Shown: positions 33,501 through 46,552 of the stretch, one piece after another
Layout: the number at the start of each line of letters is the position of its first letter
How positions within the stretch are numbered: the first letter of the stretch is position 1
Source: Chondrosia reniformis
Taxonomy: Eukaryota > Porifera > Demospongiae > Chondrillida > Chondrillidae
Assembly (NCBI GenBank): GCA_947172415.1
Contig: OX359198.1
Location: forward strand, 3,069,401 to 3,133,400
Length of the DNA stretch: 64,000 bases
Direction: 5' to 3'
Position numbers and translations under genes: made by a program
The notes under the pieces: model-generated
What the model was told of the DNA's origin: nothing
What the model saw: the letters and a program-made list of their open reading frames with translations, nothing else
The model's database searches: none

Positions 33501-35661
33501 AAAATAACCTATAATCTTAGGCCAATATATCCCATAGTTTTTGCCAAATATATCCCATATTTTTTCCAAATGTATCCCATATTTTGTCCAAATGTATCCC
33601 ATAATTTTTGCCAACCATGTCCCATAATATAACCTATAGTCTTAACTCAACATATCCGATAGTTTTTGCCCAATATATCCCATAGTTTTCCGAATATATC
33701 CCAAAATTTTTGTAAATATATCCCATTATTTGTGCCCAATATATCCCATAATTTTGCCTAATATATTCCTTAGGTTTTGCTAAATATATCCCATAATTTT
33801 TGCCTTATATATCCCATAATTTTGTCTAATGCATCCCTTAGTTTTTGCCAAATATATCTCATAATTTTTTCGAATATATCCCATAATTTTTTCCAAATAT
33901 ATCCCATCATATAACCTACAGTCTTATCCCCATATATCACATAATTTTCCCAATATATCCTATAGTGTTCCGAGTATATTCCATAATTCTGCCTTTCATA
34001 TCCCTCAGTTTTTGTTTAATATATCCAATTATTTAAAAATATTGCAATTATGCGACATAATATATCCCATAGTTTTACCCAATATACTCCTTAGGTTTTG
34101 ACAAATATATCCCATAGCTTTGGACAAATATATCCCAAAGTATATACCCTAATTGTTGCCCTTTATATCTCATAATTTTGCAAAATACATTCCTTAGTTT
34201 CTGCTTAATATATCCAACGGACAAGTATATCCCATAGTTGTGCCAAATATATCCAACTATTTTTAACCAATATATCCCATACTATATCCCATAATTTTTG
34301 GCCAATATATCGAATAGTTTTTGCCAAATATATCCCATAGCTTTTTGTCCAATATATCCCAGAGTTTTTCCTAATATATACCTCAGTTTTTGCTTAATAT
34401 ATCCAATTATTTAAAAAAATTGCAAATCATATCTCATAATATATCCCATAGTTTTACACAATATACCCCTAAGTTTTTGTCAAAAATATCTCATACCTTT
34501 TGTCAAATATATCCCATAGTATATCCCATAATTTTGCCCTATATATCCCAAAATACATTCCTTACTTTTTGCTTAATATATCCAACGGACTAGTATATCC
34601 CATGGTTGTGCCAAATATATCCAACATTTTTAAACCAATATATCCCATAATATATCCCATAATGTTTGCCCAATCTATCACAAAGTTTTTGCCAAATATA
34701 TCCCATAAAACACTAAAGTCTTAGACCAATATATCCCATAGGTTTCCGAAATATATCCCAAATTTTTCGAAATATATCCCATAATTTCTCCAAATATATC
34801 CCATACTATATCGCATAATTTTGGCCGAATATATTTTTTGTTTTTTGCCCAATATATCCCATAAAATAAGCTATAGTCTTAGACAAGATATCCCATAGTT
34901 TTTGCCAAATATATCCCATAGTTTTGCCGAATATTTCCCAGACTTTTTCAAATATATCCCATAATTTTTGCCTAATATATCCCATAATTTTGCCTAATAT
35001 GTCACTCAATTTTGGCTTAATTTATCCAATTATTTAAAAATATTGCCAATTATATCCCATAGTATATAACATAGTTTTACCCAATATACACCTTACTTTG
35101 GGTCAGATATACCCTTACTTTCGGACAAATATATCCCATAGTTTTTCCCATAATATTTGCCTTATATATCACATATATGTTGCATAATATATCCCTTAGT
35201 TTTTGCTTAATATATCCAATAGAGCAATATATCCCATAGTTTTTAAAATATATCCAACAATTTTTAACCAATATATCCCCTAATATATCCCATAATTTTA
35301 GCCCATTTATCCCATAGTTTTTCCTGAATGTAGGCCATAAAATAACCTATAGTCTTAGGCCAATATATCCCATAGTTTTCCCCTATATATCCCATATTTT
35401 TTCCAAATGTATCCCATAATTTTTGCCAACTATATCCATAATAAAAACTATAGTCTTTACCCAATATAACCCATAGTTTTTGCCCAATATATTCCATAGT
35501 TTTTCTGAATATATCCCATTGCAAATATATCCAATTGTTTTTGCAAAATATATCCCATCTTTTCCAGAATAATTCCCATAATTTTTGACGAATATATCCC
35601 GTAATATAATCTATTGTCATAGCCCAATATATCCCATAGTTTTTGCCTAACATATCCTATA
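30542..35661 (+). repeat. AT-rich ~22-23 bp satellite, block 6 (forward)
   Basis: 5.1 kb of the same monomers and marker variants. It ends at a second orientation switch near 35662. Confidence 0.93.
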
Positions 35662-35676
35662 GTTTTTCTTTAGGAT
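35654..35676. repeat. Short palindrome at satellite orientation switch
   Basis: TATCCTA…TAGGATA, separated by TAGTTTTTCTT-like sequence, marks the junction where forward monomers (CATATCCTATAG) meet reversed monomers (AGGATATATTTTTC). The head-to-head arrangement means the arms can pair. Confidence 0.55.
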
Positions 35677-37236
35677 ATATTTTTCAAAAGCTATGGGATA
35701 TATTTGACAAAACCTAAGCGGTGTATTGGGTAAACTATGGGATATATTATGTGGTATAATAGGCAATATTTTTAAATAATTGGATATAATTAGCAAAAAC
35801 TGAGGGATATATAAGGCAAAATTATGGGATATATTTGTCATAAATATTCGAATATATTTGCAAAAACTATGGGATATATTAAGAAAACCAGGGGATATTT
35901 TGGGCAAAAACTAAGGGATATATTGGGATAAGACTGTTGGTTATTTTATGGGATATTTTTGGAAAAATAAGGGATATATTCCGAAAAATTATGGGATATA
36001 ATTGGCAAAAAATGAGGGATGCATTAGGCAAAATTATGGGTTATATAGGGCAAAAATTATGGGATATATTTGTCCACAGCTATGGGATATATTTGTCAAA
36101 AGCTATGGGATATATATGACAAAAACTAAGGGGTATCTTGGGTAAAGTATTGGATATATTTTGGGATATAATTGGCAATATTTTTAAAAAAATGCATATA
36201 TTAAGAAAAAATTAAGGGATACATTAGACTAAATTATGGGATATATTTGGCAAAAATTATGGGATAGATTTTCAAAACTATGGTATATATTGCACAAAAC
36301 TGGAATATATTGGGCTAAGACTATAGGTTATATTTATGGGATATATTTAGCAAAATGTTTTAGAAATTAGGAAAAAAAGAAATAGATTTGGCAAAAACTA
36401 TATGATATATAGGATAAGACTATAGGTTATTTTATGGGATATATTTCACAAACACTAAGGGGTATATTGCGTAAAACTATGGGATATAATAGGGAATATT
36501 TTTAAATAATTGGATATATTAAGCAAAAACTGAGGGATATATTAGACAAATATATGAGATATGTTTGGCAAACATTATGGAACATATTTGGCAAAAATAA
36601 TTGGATATTTGGTTAAAAATGGTTGGATATATTTGGCAAAAACTATCGGATATATTGGGCAAACATTATGGGTTATATTATGGGATATATTGGTCCATTG
36701 GATATATAAAGTAAAAACTAAGGGATGTATTAGGCCAAATCATGGAATATATTTGGAAAAATATGGGAAATATTTGGCAAAAACTATGGGATATATTGGG
36801 CAAAGATCATGGGATTTATTTGCAAAATTATGGGATATATTGGGAAAACTATGGGATATATTGGTCAAAAGCCATGGGATATATTTGACAAAAACTAAGG
36901 GGTATATTGGGTGAAACTATGGGATATATTATGGGAAATATTTGGCAATATTTTTATATATGAATACATTAATCAAAAAATGAAGGATAAATTAGGAAAA
37001 ATTATGGGATATATTTGCAAAAAATATAGGATATTTTCGGAAAACTATAGGATATATTATGGGATATATTGGTTAAAAATTGTTGGATATATTTGGCAAA
37101 ACTATGGGATTTACTGGTCCATTGGATAAATTAAACAAATACTAGGGAATATATTAGGCAAAATTATGGGATATAAAGGGACAACATTACGGGATATACT
37201 AAAAGCTATGGGATATATTTGACCAAAACTAAGGGG
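35665..37236 (-). repeat. AT-rich ~22-23 bp satellite, second inverted block
   Basis: Monomers are reversed (AAAGCTATGGGATATATTTGAC, CCATTGGATATATAAAGT) for 1.6 kb. The block ends at 37236 in AAGGGGTCTTTTGG, where the 253-bp satellite starts in the middle of its tRNA-like module. The shared letters CTTTTGG make the join seamless. Confidence 0.92.
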
Positions 37237-38078
37237 TCTTTTGGATACAAGGTACTAGTACGAGGATGCCCTGGTTCAATACCTGGTTGGGTCCCGAAAA
37301 AGGAAAAAAAAGCACACATCTTATATATGTATTATATATCTTATATGTAATATATATTGTATATATCTTATATGCATTTTATATATCATATATATTGCAT
37401 ATATATGTAGAGTCAAAAGTGAGTGGTATATAAATAGGACTTCATTTACGACATATATTGTGTAACCTACGTGACCGATGGTGTAACGGATAACATCTTC
37501 TGGATACAAGGTACTAGGTTGCCCTGGTTCAATACCTGGTTGGGTCCTTAAATAAGAAAAAAAAGCATACATCTTATATATGTATTATATATCTTATATA
37601 TAATATATATTGTATATATCTTATATGCATATTATACATCTTATATATTGCATATATATGTAGAGTCAAAAGTGAGTGGTATATAAATAGGTCTTCATTT
37701 GGAACATATCTTGTGGAACCTACGTGACCGATGGTGTTACGGATGACATCTTCTGGATACAAGGTACTAGGTTGCCCTGGTTCAATACCTGGTTGGGTCC
37801 TTAAATTAGAAAAAAAAGCATACATCTTATATATGTATTATATATCTTATATATAATATATATTGTATATATCTTATATGCATATTATATATCTTATATA
37901 TTGCATATATATGTAGAGTCAAAAGTGAGTGGTATATAAATAGGACTTCATTTGGAACATATCTTGTGGAACCCCCGTGACCGATGGTGTTATGGATGAT
38001 ATCTTCTGGATACCAGGTACGGGATGCCCTGGTTCAATACCTGGTTGGGTCCTGAATAAAGAAAAAAAAGCATACATC

Positions 38079-41000
38079 TTATATATGTATTATATATCTT
38101 ATTTGTAATATATATTTTATATATCTTATATGCATATTATATATCTTATATATTGCATATATATGTAGAATGAAAAGTGAGTGGTATATAAATAGGACTT
38201 CATTTACAAGAACCCACGTGACCGATGGTGTAATGGATGACATCTTCTGGATACCAGGTACGAGGATGCCCTGGTTCAATACCTGGTTTGGTCCTGAAAA
38301 AAGAAAAAAGCATACATCGTATATATGTATTATATATCTTATACGTAAGAGATATTGTATATATCTTATATGCATTTTATATATCATATATATTGCATAT
38401 ATATGTAGAGTCAAAAGTGAGTAGTATATAAATAGGACTTCATTTATGACATATATTGTGTAACCTACGTGACCGATGGTGTTACGGATAATATCTTTTG
38501 GATACAAGGTACTAGTACGAGGATGCCCTGGTTCAATACCTGGTTGGGTCCTGAAAAAGGAAAAAAAAGCACACATCTTATATATGTATTATATATCTTA
38601 TATGAAATATATATTGTATATATCTTATATGCATTTTATATATCATATATATTGCATATATATGTAGAGTCAAAAGTGAGTGGTATATAAATAGGACTTC
38701 ATTTATGACATATATTGTGTAACCTACGTGACCGATGGTGTTATGGATAATATCTTTTGGATACAAGGTACTAGTACGAGGATGCCCAGGTTCAATACCT
38801 GGTTGGGTCCTGAAAAAGGAAAAAAAAACACATCTTATATATGTATTATATATCTTATATGTAATATATATTGTATATATCTTATATGCATTTTATATAT
38901 CATATATATTGCATATATATGTAGAGTCAAAAGTGAGTGGTATATAAATAGGACTTCATTTACGACATATATTGTGTAACCTACGTGACCGATGGTGTAA
39001 CGGATAACATCTTCTGGATACAAGGTACTAGGTTTCCCTGGTTCAATACCTGGTTGGGTCCTTAAATAAGAAAAAAAAGCATACATCTTATATATGTATT
39101 ATATATCTTATATATAATATATATTGTATATATCTTATATGCATATTATACATCTTATATATTGCATATATATGTAGAGTCAAAAGTGAGTGGTATATAA
39201 ATAAGACTTCATTTAAAACATATATTGTGGAACCTACGTGACCGATGGTGTTACGGAAGACATCTTCTGGATACAAGGTACTAGGTTGCCCTGGTTCAAT
39301 ACCTGGTTGGGTCCTTAAATAAGAAAAAAAAGCATACATTTTATATATGTATTATATATCTTATTTGTAATATATATTGTATATATCTTATATGCATATT
39401 ATATATCTTATATATTGCATATATATGTAGAATTAAAAGTGAGTGGTATATAAATAGGACTTCATTTACAAGAACCCACGTGACCGATGGTGTAATGGAT
39501 GACATCTTCTGGATACCAGGTACGAGGATGCCCTGGTTCAATACCTGGTTTGGTCCTGAAAAAAGAAAAAAGCATACATCGTATATATGTATTATATATC
39601 TTATACGTAAGAGATATTGTATATATCTTATATGCATTTTATATATCATATATATTGCATATATATGTAGAGTCAAAAGTGAGTAGTATATAAATAGGAC
39701 TTCATTTATGACATATATTGTGTAACCTACGTGACCGATGGTGTTACGGATAATATCTTTTGGATACAAGGTACTAGTACGAGGATGCCCTGGTTCAATA
39801 CCTGGTTGGGTCCTGAAAAAGGAAAAAAAAGCACACATCTTATATATGTATTATATATCTTATATGAAATATATATTGTATATATCTTATATGCATTTTA
39901 TATATCATATATATTGCATATATATGTAGAGTCAAAAGTGAGTGGTATATAAATAGGACTTCATTTATGACATATATTGTGTAACCTACGTGACCGATGG
40001 TGTTATGGATAATATATTTTGGATACAAGGTACTAGTACGAGGATGCCCTGGTTCAATACCTGGTTGGGTCCTGAAAAAGGAAAAAAAAACACATCTTAT
40101 ATATGTATTATATATCTTATATGTAATATATATTGTATATATCTTATATGCATTTTATATATCATATATATTGCATATATATGTAGAGTCAAAAGTGAGT
40201 GGTATATAAATAGGACTTCATTTACGACATATATTGTGTAACCTACGTGACCGATGGTGTAACGGATAACATCTTCTGGATACAAGGTACTAGGTTTCCC
40301 TGGTTCAATACCTGGTTGGGTCCTTAAATAAGAAAAAAAAGCATACATCTTATATATGTATTATATATCTTATATATAATATATATTGTATATATCTTAT
40401 ATGCATATTATACATCTTATATATTGCATATATATGTAGAGTCAAAAGTGAGTGGTATATAAATAAGACTTCATTTAAAACATATATTGTGGAACCTACG
40501 TGACCGATGGTGTTACGGAAGACATCTTCTGGATACAAGGTACTAGGTTGCCCTGGTTCAATACCTGGTTGGGTCCTTAAATAAGAAAAAAAAGCATACA
40601 TTTTATATATGTATTATATATCTTATTTGTAATATATATTGTATATATCTTATATGCATATTATATATCTTATATATTGCATATATATGTAGAATTAAAA
40701 GTGAGTGGTATATAAATAGGACTTCATTTACAAGATATATTTTGGAACCCACGTGACCGATGGTGTTATGGATGACATCTTCTGGAAACCAGGTACGAGG
40801 ATGCCCTGGTTGAATACCTGGTTTGGTCCTGAAAAAAGAAAAAAGCATACATCGTATATATGTATTATATATCTTATACGTAAGAGATATTGTATATATC
40901 TTATATGCATTTTATATATCATATATATTGCATATATATGTAGAGTCAAAAGTGAGTGGTATATAAATAGGACTTCATTTATGATATATATTGAGTAACC

Positions 41001-42013
41001 TACGTGACCGATGGTGTTACGGATAATATCTTTGGATACAAGGTACTAGTACGAGGATGCCCGGGTTCAATACCTGGTTGGGTCCTGAAAAAGGAAAAAA
41101 AAGCACACATCTTATATATGTATTATATATCTTATATGTAATATATATTGTATATATCTTATATGCATTTTATATATCATATATATTGCATATATATGTA
41201 GAGTCAAAAGTGAGTGGTATATAAATAGGACTTCATTTACGACATATATTGTGTAACCTACGTGACCGATGGTGTAACGGATAACATCTTCTGGATACAA
41301 GGTACTAGGTTTCCCTGGTTCAATACCTGGTTGGGTCCTTAAATAAGAAAAAAAAGCATACATCTTATATATGTATTATATATCTTATATATAATATATA
41401 TTGTATATATCTTATATGCATATTATACATCTTATATATTGCATATATATGTAGAGTCAAAAGTGAGTGGTATATAAATAAGACTTCATTTAAAACATAT
41501 ATTGTGGAACCTACGTGACCGATGGTGTTACGGAAGACATCTTCTGGATACAAGGTACTAGGTTGCCCTGGTTCAATACCTGGTTGGGTCCTTAAATAAG
41601 AAAAAAAAGCATACATTTTATATATGTATTATATATCTTATTTGTAATATATATTGTATATATCTTATATGCATATTATATATCTTATATATTGCATATA
41701 TATGTAGAATTAAAAGTGAGTGGTATATAAATAGGACTTCATTTACAAGATATATTTTGGAACCCACGTGACCGATGGTGTTATGGATGACATCTTCTGG
41801 ATACCAGGTACGAGGATGCCCTGGTTGAATACCTGGTTTGGTCCTGAAAAAAGAAAAAAGCATACATCGTATATATGTATTATATATCTTATACGTAAGA
41901 GATATTGTATATATCTTATATGCATTTTATATATCATATATATTGCATATATATGTAGAGTCAAAAGTGAGTGGTATATAAATAGGACTTCATTTATGAT
42001 ATATATTGAGTAA
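38079..42013 (+). repeat. Higher-order duplications: 5-mer (1262 bp) and 4-mer (1015 bp)
   Basis: Nearly identical stretches recur at exact offsets. 38079, 39341 and 40603 share the same variants at 1262-bp spacing (five monomers). 40603 and 41618 share them at 1015 bp (four monomers). Diagnostic variants such as CTAGTACGAGG inserts, TTATACGTAAGAGATATTG and the AGAATTAAAAGTG flank keep the same relative order in each block. Confidence 0.85.
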
Positions 42014-43141
42014 CCTACGTGACCGATGGTGTTACGGATAATATCTTTGGATACAAGGTACTAGTACGAGGATGCCCGGGTTCAATACCTGGTTGGGTCC
42101 TGAAAAAGGAAAAAAAAGCACACATCTTATATATGTATTATATATCTTATATGTAATATATATTGTATATATCTTATATGCATTTTATATATCTTATATA
42201 TTGCATATATATGTAGAATTAAAAGTGAGTGGTATATAAATAGGACTTCATTTACAAGATATATTTTGGAACCGACGTGACCGATGGTGTTATGGATGAC
42301 ATCTTCTGGATACCAGGTACGAGGATGCCCTAGTTCAATACCTGGTTTGGTCCTGAAAAAAGAAAAAAGCATACATCGTATATATGTATTATATATCTTA
42401 TACGTAAGAGATATTGTATATATCTTATATGCATTTTATATATCATATATATTGCATATATATGTAGAGTCAAAAGTGAGTGGTATATAAATAGGACTTC
42501 ATTTATGACATATATTGTGTAACCTACGTGAACGATCGTGTTACGGATAATATCTCTTGGATACAAGGTACTAGTACGAGGATGCCCTGGTTCAATACCT
42601 GGTTGGGTCCTGAAAAAGGAAAAAAAAGCACACATCTTATATATGTATTATATATCTTATATGTAATATATATTGTATATATCTTATATGCATTTTATAT
42701 ATCATATATATTGCATATATATGTAGAGTCAAAAGTGAGTGGTATATAAATAGGACTTCATTTACGACATATATTGTATAACCTACGTGACCGATGGTGT
42801 AACGGATAACATCTTCTGGATACAAGGTACTAGGTTGCCCTGGTTCAATACCTGGTTGGGTCCTTAAATAAGAAAAAAAAGCATACATCTTATATATGTA
42901 TTATATATCTTATATATAATATATATTGTATATATCTTATATGCATATTATACATCTTATATATTGCATATATATGTAGAGTCAAAAGTGAGTGATATAT
43001 AAATAAGACTTCATTTACAACATATATTGTGGAACCTACGTGACCGATGGTGTTGCGGAAGACATCTTCTGGATACAAGGTACTAGGTTGCCCTGGTTCA
43101 ATACCTGGTTGGGTCCTTAAATAAGAAAAAAAGCATACATT

Positions 43142-43646
43142 TTATACATGTATTATATATCTTATATATAATATATATTGTATATATCTTATAGGCATAT
43201 TATATATCTTATATATTGCATATATATGTAGAGTCAAAAGTGAGTGGTATATAAATAGGTCTTCATTTGGAACATATCTTGTGGAACCTACGTGACCGAT
43301 GGTGTTACGGATGACATCTTCTGGATACAAGGTACTAGGTTGCCCTGGTTCAATACCTGGTTGGGTCCTTAAATAAGAAAAAAAAGCATACATTTTATAC
43401 ATGTATTATATATCTTATATATAATATATATTGTATATATCTTATAGGCATATTATATATCTTATATATTGCATATATATGTAGAGTCAAAAGTGAGTGG
43501 TATATAAATAGGTCTTCATTTGGAACATATCTTGTGGAACCTACGTGACCGATGGTGTTACGGATGACATCTTCTGGATACAAGGTACTAGGTTGCCCTG
43601 GTTCAATACCTGGTTGGGTCCTTAAATTAGAAAAAAAAGCATACAT
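43142..43646 (+). repeat. Adjacent near-identical monomer pair
   Basis: Two consecutive monomers (starting ~43142 and ~43395, offset 253) share the private variants TTTTATACATGTATTATA and CTTATAGGCATATTATA. This indicates a single-monomer duplication. Confidence 0.75.
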
Positions 43647-45384
43647 CTTATATATGTATTATATATCTTATATATAATATATATTGTATATATCTTATAT
43701 GCATATTATATATCTTATATATTGCATATATATGTAGAGTCAAAAGTGAGTGGTATATAAATAGGACTTCATTTGGAACATATCTTGTGGAACCCCCGTG
43801 ACCGATGGTGTTATGGATGATATCTTCTGGATACCAGGTACTGGGATGCCCTGGTTCAATACCTGGTTGGGTCCTGAATAAAGAAAAAAAGCATACATCT
43901 TATATATGTATTATATATCTTATTTGTAATATATATTGTATATATCTTATATGCATATTATATATCTTATATATTGCATATATATGTAGAATTAAAAGTG
44001 AGTGGTATATAAATAGGACTTCATTTACACGTGACCGATGGTGTAATGGATGACATCTTCTGGATACCAGGTACGAGGATGCCCTGGTTCAATACCTGGT
44101 TTGGTCCTGAAAAAAGAAAAAAGCATACATCGTATATATGTATTATATATCTTATACGTAAGAGATATTGTATATATCTTATATGCATTTTATATATCAT
44201 ATATATTGCATATATATGTAGAGTCAAAAGTGAGTAGTATATAAATAGGACTTCATTTATGACATATATTGTGTAACCTACGTGACCGATGGTGTTACGG
44301 ATAATATCTTTTGGATACAAGGTACTAGTACGAGGATGCCCTGGTTCAATACTTGGTTGGGTCCTGAAAAAGGAAAAAAAAGCACACATCTTATATATGC
44401 ATTATATATCTTATATGTAATATATATTGTATATATCTTATATGCATTTTATATATCATATATATTGCATATATATGTAGAGTCAAAAGTGAGTGGTATA
44501 AAAATAGGACTTCATTTATGACATATATTGTGTAACCTACGTGACCGATGGTGTTATGGATAATATCTTTTGGATACAAGGTACTAGTACGAGGATGCCC
44601 TGGTTCAATACCTGGTTGGGTCCTTAAACAAGAAAAAAAAGCATACATCTTATATATGTATTATATATCTTATATAAAATATATATTGTATATATCTTAT
44701 ATGCATATTATACATCTTATATATTGCATATATATGTAGAGTCAAAAGTGAGTGATATATAAATAAGACTTCATTTACAACATATATTGTGGAACCTACG
44801 TGACCGATGGTGTTACGGATGACATCTTCTGGATACAAGGTACTAGGTTGCCCTGGTTCAACACCTGGTTGGGTCCTTAAATAAGAAAAAAAGCATACAT
44901 CTTATATATGTATTATATATCTTATATATAATATATATTGTATATATCTTATAGGCATATTATATATCTTATATATTGCATATATATGTAGAGTCAAAAG
45001 TGAGTGGTATATAAATAGGACTTCATTTTTTTTTGGAACATATCTTGTGGAATCCCCGTGACCGATGGTGTTATGGATGATATCTTCTGGATACCAGGTA
45101 CGAGGATGCCCTGGTTCAATACCTGGTTGGGTCCTGAATAAAGAAAAAAAAGCATACATTTTATATATGTATTATATATCTTATATGTAATATATATTGT
45201 ATATATCTTATATGCATATTATATATCTTATATATTGCATATATATGTAGAATTAAAAGTGAGTGGTATATAAATAGGACTTCATTTACAAGATATATTT
45301 TGGAACCCACGTGACCGATGGTGTTAGGGATGACATCTTCTGGATACCAGGTACGAGGATGCCCTGGTTCAATACCTGGTTTGG

Positions 45385-45425
45385 TCCTGAAAAAAGAAAT
45401 ATCTTATACGTAAGAGATATTGTAT
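45385..45425 (+). repeat. Short-monomer junction (deletion variant), one example
   Basis: In this class the A-rich stretch GAAAAAAGAAA jumps straight to TATCTTATACGTAA(G/C)AGATATTG. It has lost ~25 bp (GCATACATCGTATATATGTATTA) through the repeated TAT. The same junction recurs near 47160, 48415, 49910, 51146, 52382, 58660 and 60170, so it defines a monomer type of ~227 bp that has itself been copied. Confidence 0.8.
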
Positions 45426-46512
45426 ATATCTTATATGCATATTATATATCTTATATATTGCATATATATGTAGAGTCAAAAGTGAGTGGTATATAAATAG
45501 GACTTCATTTACGACATATATTGTGGAACCCACGAGACCGATGGTGTTATGGATGACATCTTCTGGATACCAGGTACGAGGATTCCCTGGATCAATACCT
45601 GGTTGGGTCCTGAATAAAGAAAAAAAAGCATACATCTTATATATGTATTATATATCTTATTTGTAATATATATTTTATATATCTTATATGCATATTATAT
45701 ATCTTATATATTGCATATATATGTAGAATTAAAAGTGAGTGGTATATAAATAGGACTTCATTTATGAGAACCCACGTGACCGATGGTGTTATGGATGACA
45801 TCTTCTGGATACCAGGTACGAGGATGCCCTGGTTCAATACCTGGTTTGGTCCTGAAAAAAGAAAAAAGCATACATCGTATATATGTATTATATATCTTAT
45901 ACGTAAGAGATATTGTATATATCTTATATGCATTTTATATATCATATATATTGCATATATATGTAGAGTCAAAAGTGAGTAGAATATAAATAGGACTTCA
46001 TTTATGACATATATTGTGTAACCTACGTGACCGATGGTGTTACGGATAATATCTTTTGGATACAAGGTACTAGTACGAGGATGCCCTGGTTCAATACCTG
46101 GTTGGGTCCTGAAAAAGGAAAAAAAAGCACACATCTTATATATGTATTATATATCTTATATGTAATATATATTGTATATATCTTATATGCATTTTATATA
46201 TCATATATATTGCATATATATGTAGAGTCAAAAGTGAGTGGTATATAAATAGGACTTCATTTACGACATATATTGTGTAACCTACGTGACCGATGGTGTA
46301 ACGCATACCATCTTCTGGATACAAGGTACTAGGTTGCCCTGGTTCAATACCTGGTTGGGTCCTTAAATAAGAAAAAAAAGCATACATCTTATATATGTAT
46401 TATATATCTTATATAAAATATATATTGTATATATCTTATATGCATATTATACATCTTATATATTGCATATATATGTAGAGTCAAAAGTGAGTGATATATA
46501 AATAAGACTTCA

Positions 46513-46552
46513 TTAATCAATTTATACACTATATATACATATATATTTTACA
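46513..46552. repeat. ~40-bp AT-rich insertion in one monomer
   Basis: Between CTTCATT and TACAACATATATTG one monomer contains an extra AATCAATTTATACACTATAT… segment not found elsewhere in the array. It may be a solo remnant of another element or local slippage. Confidence 0.6.

Noticed and set aside
8341-37129. Dozens of open frames of 60-144 codons with WDIFGK, MGYI, NISHNF motifs on both strands
   Set aside because: They are translations of the 22-23 bp satellite, which contains few stops in several frames. They lack regulatory context and follow the repeat period exactly.
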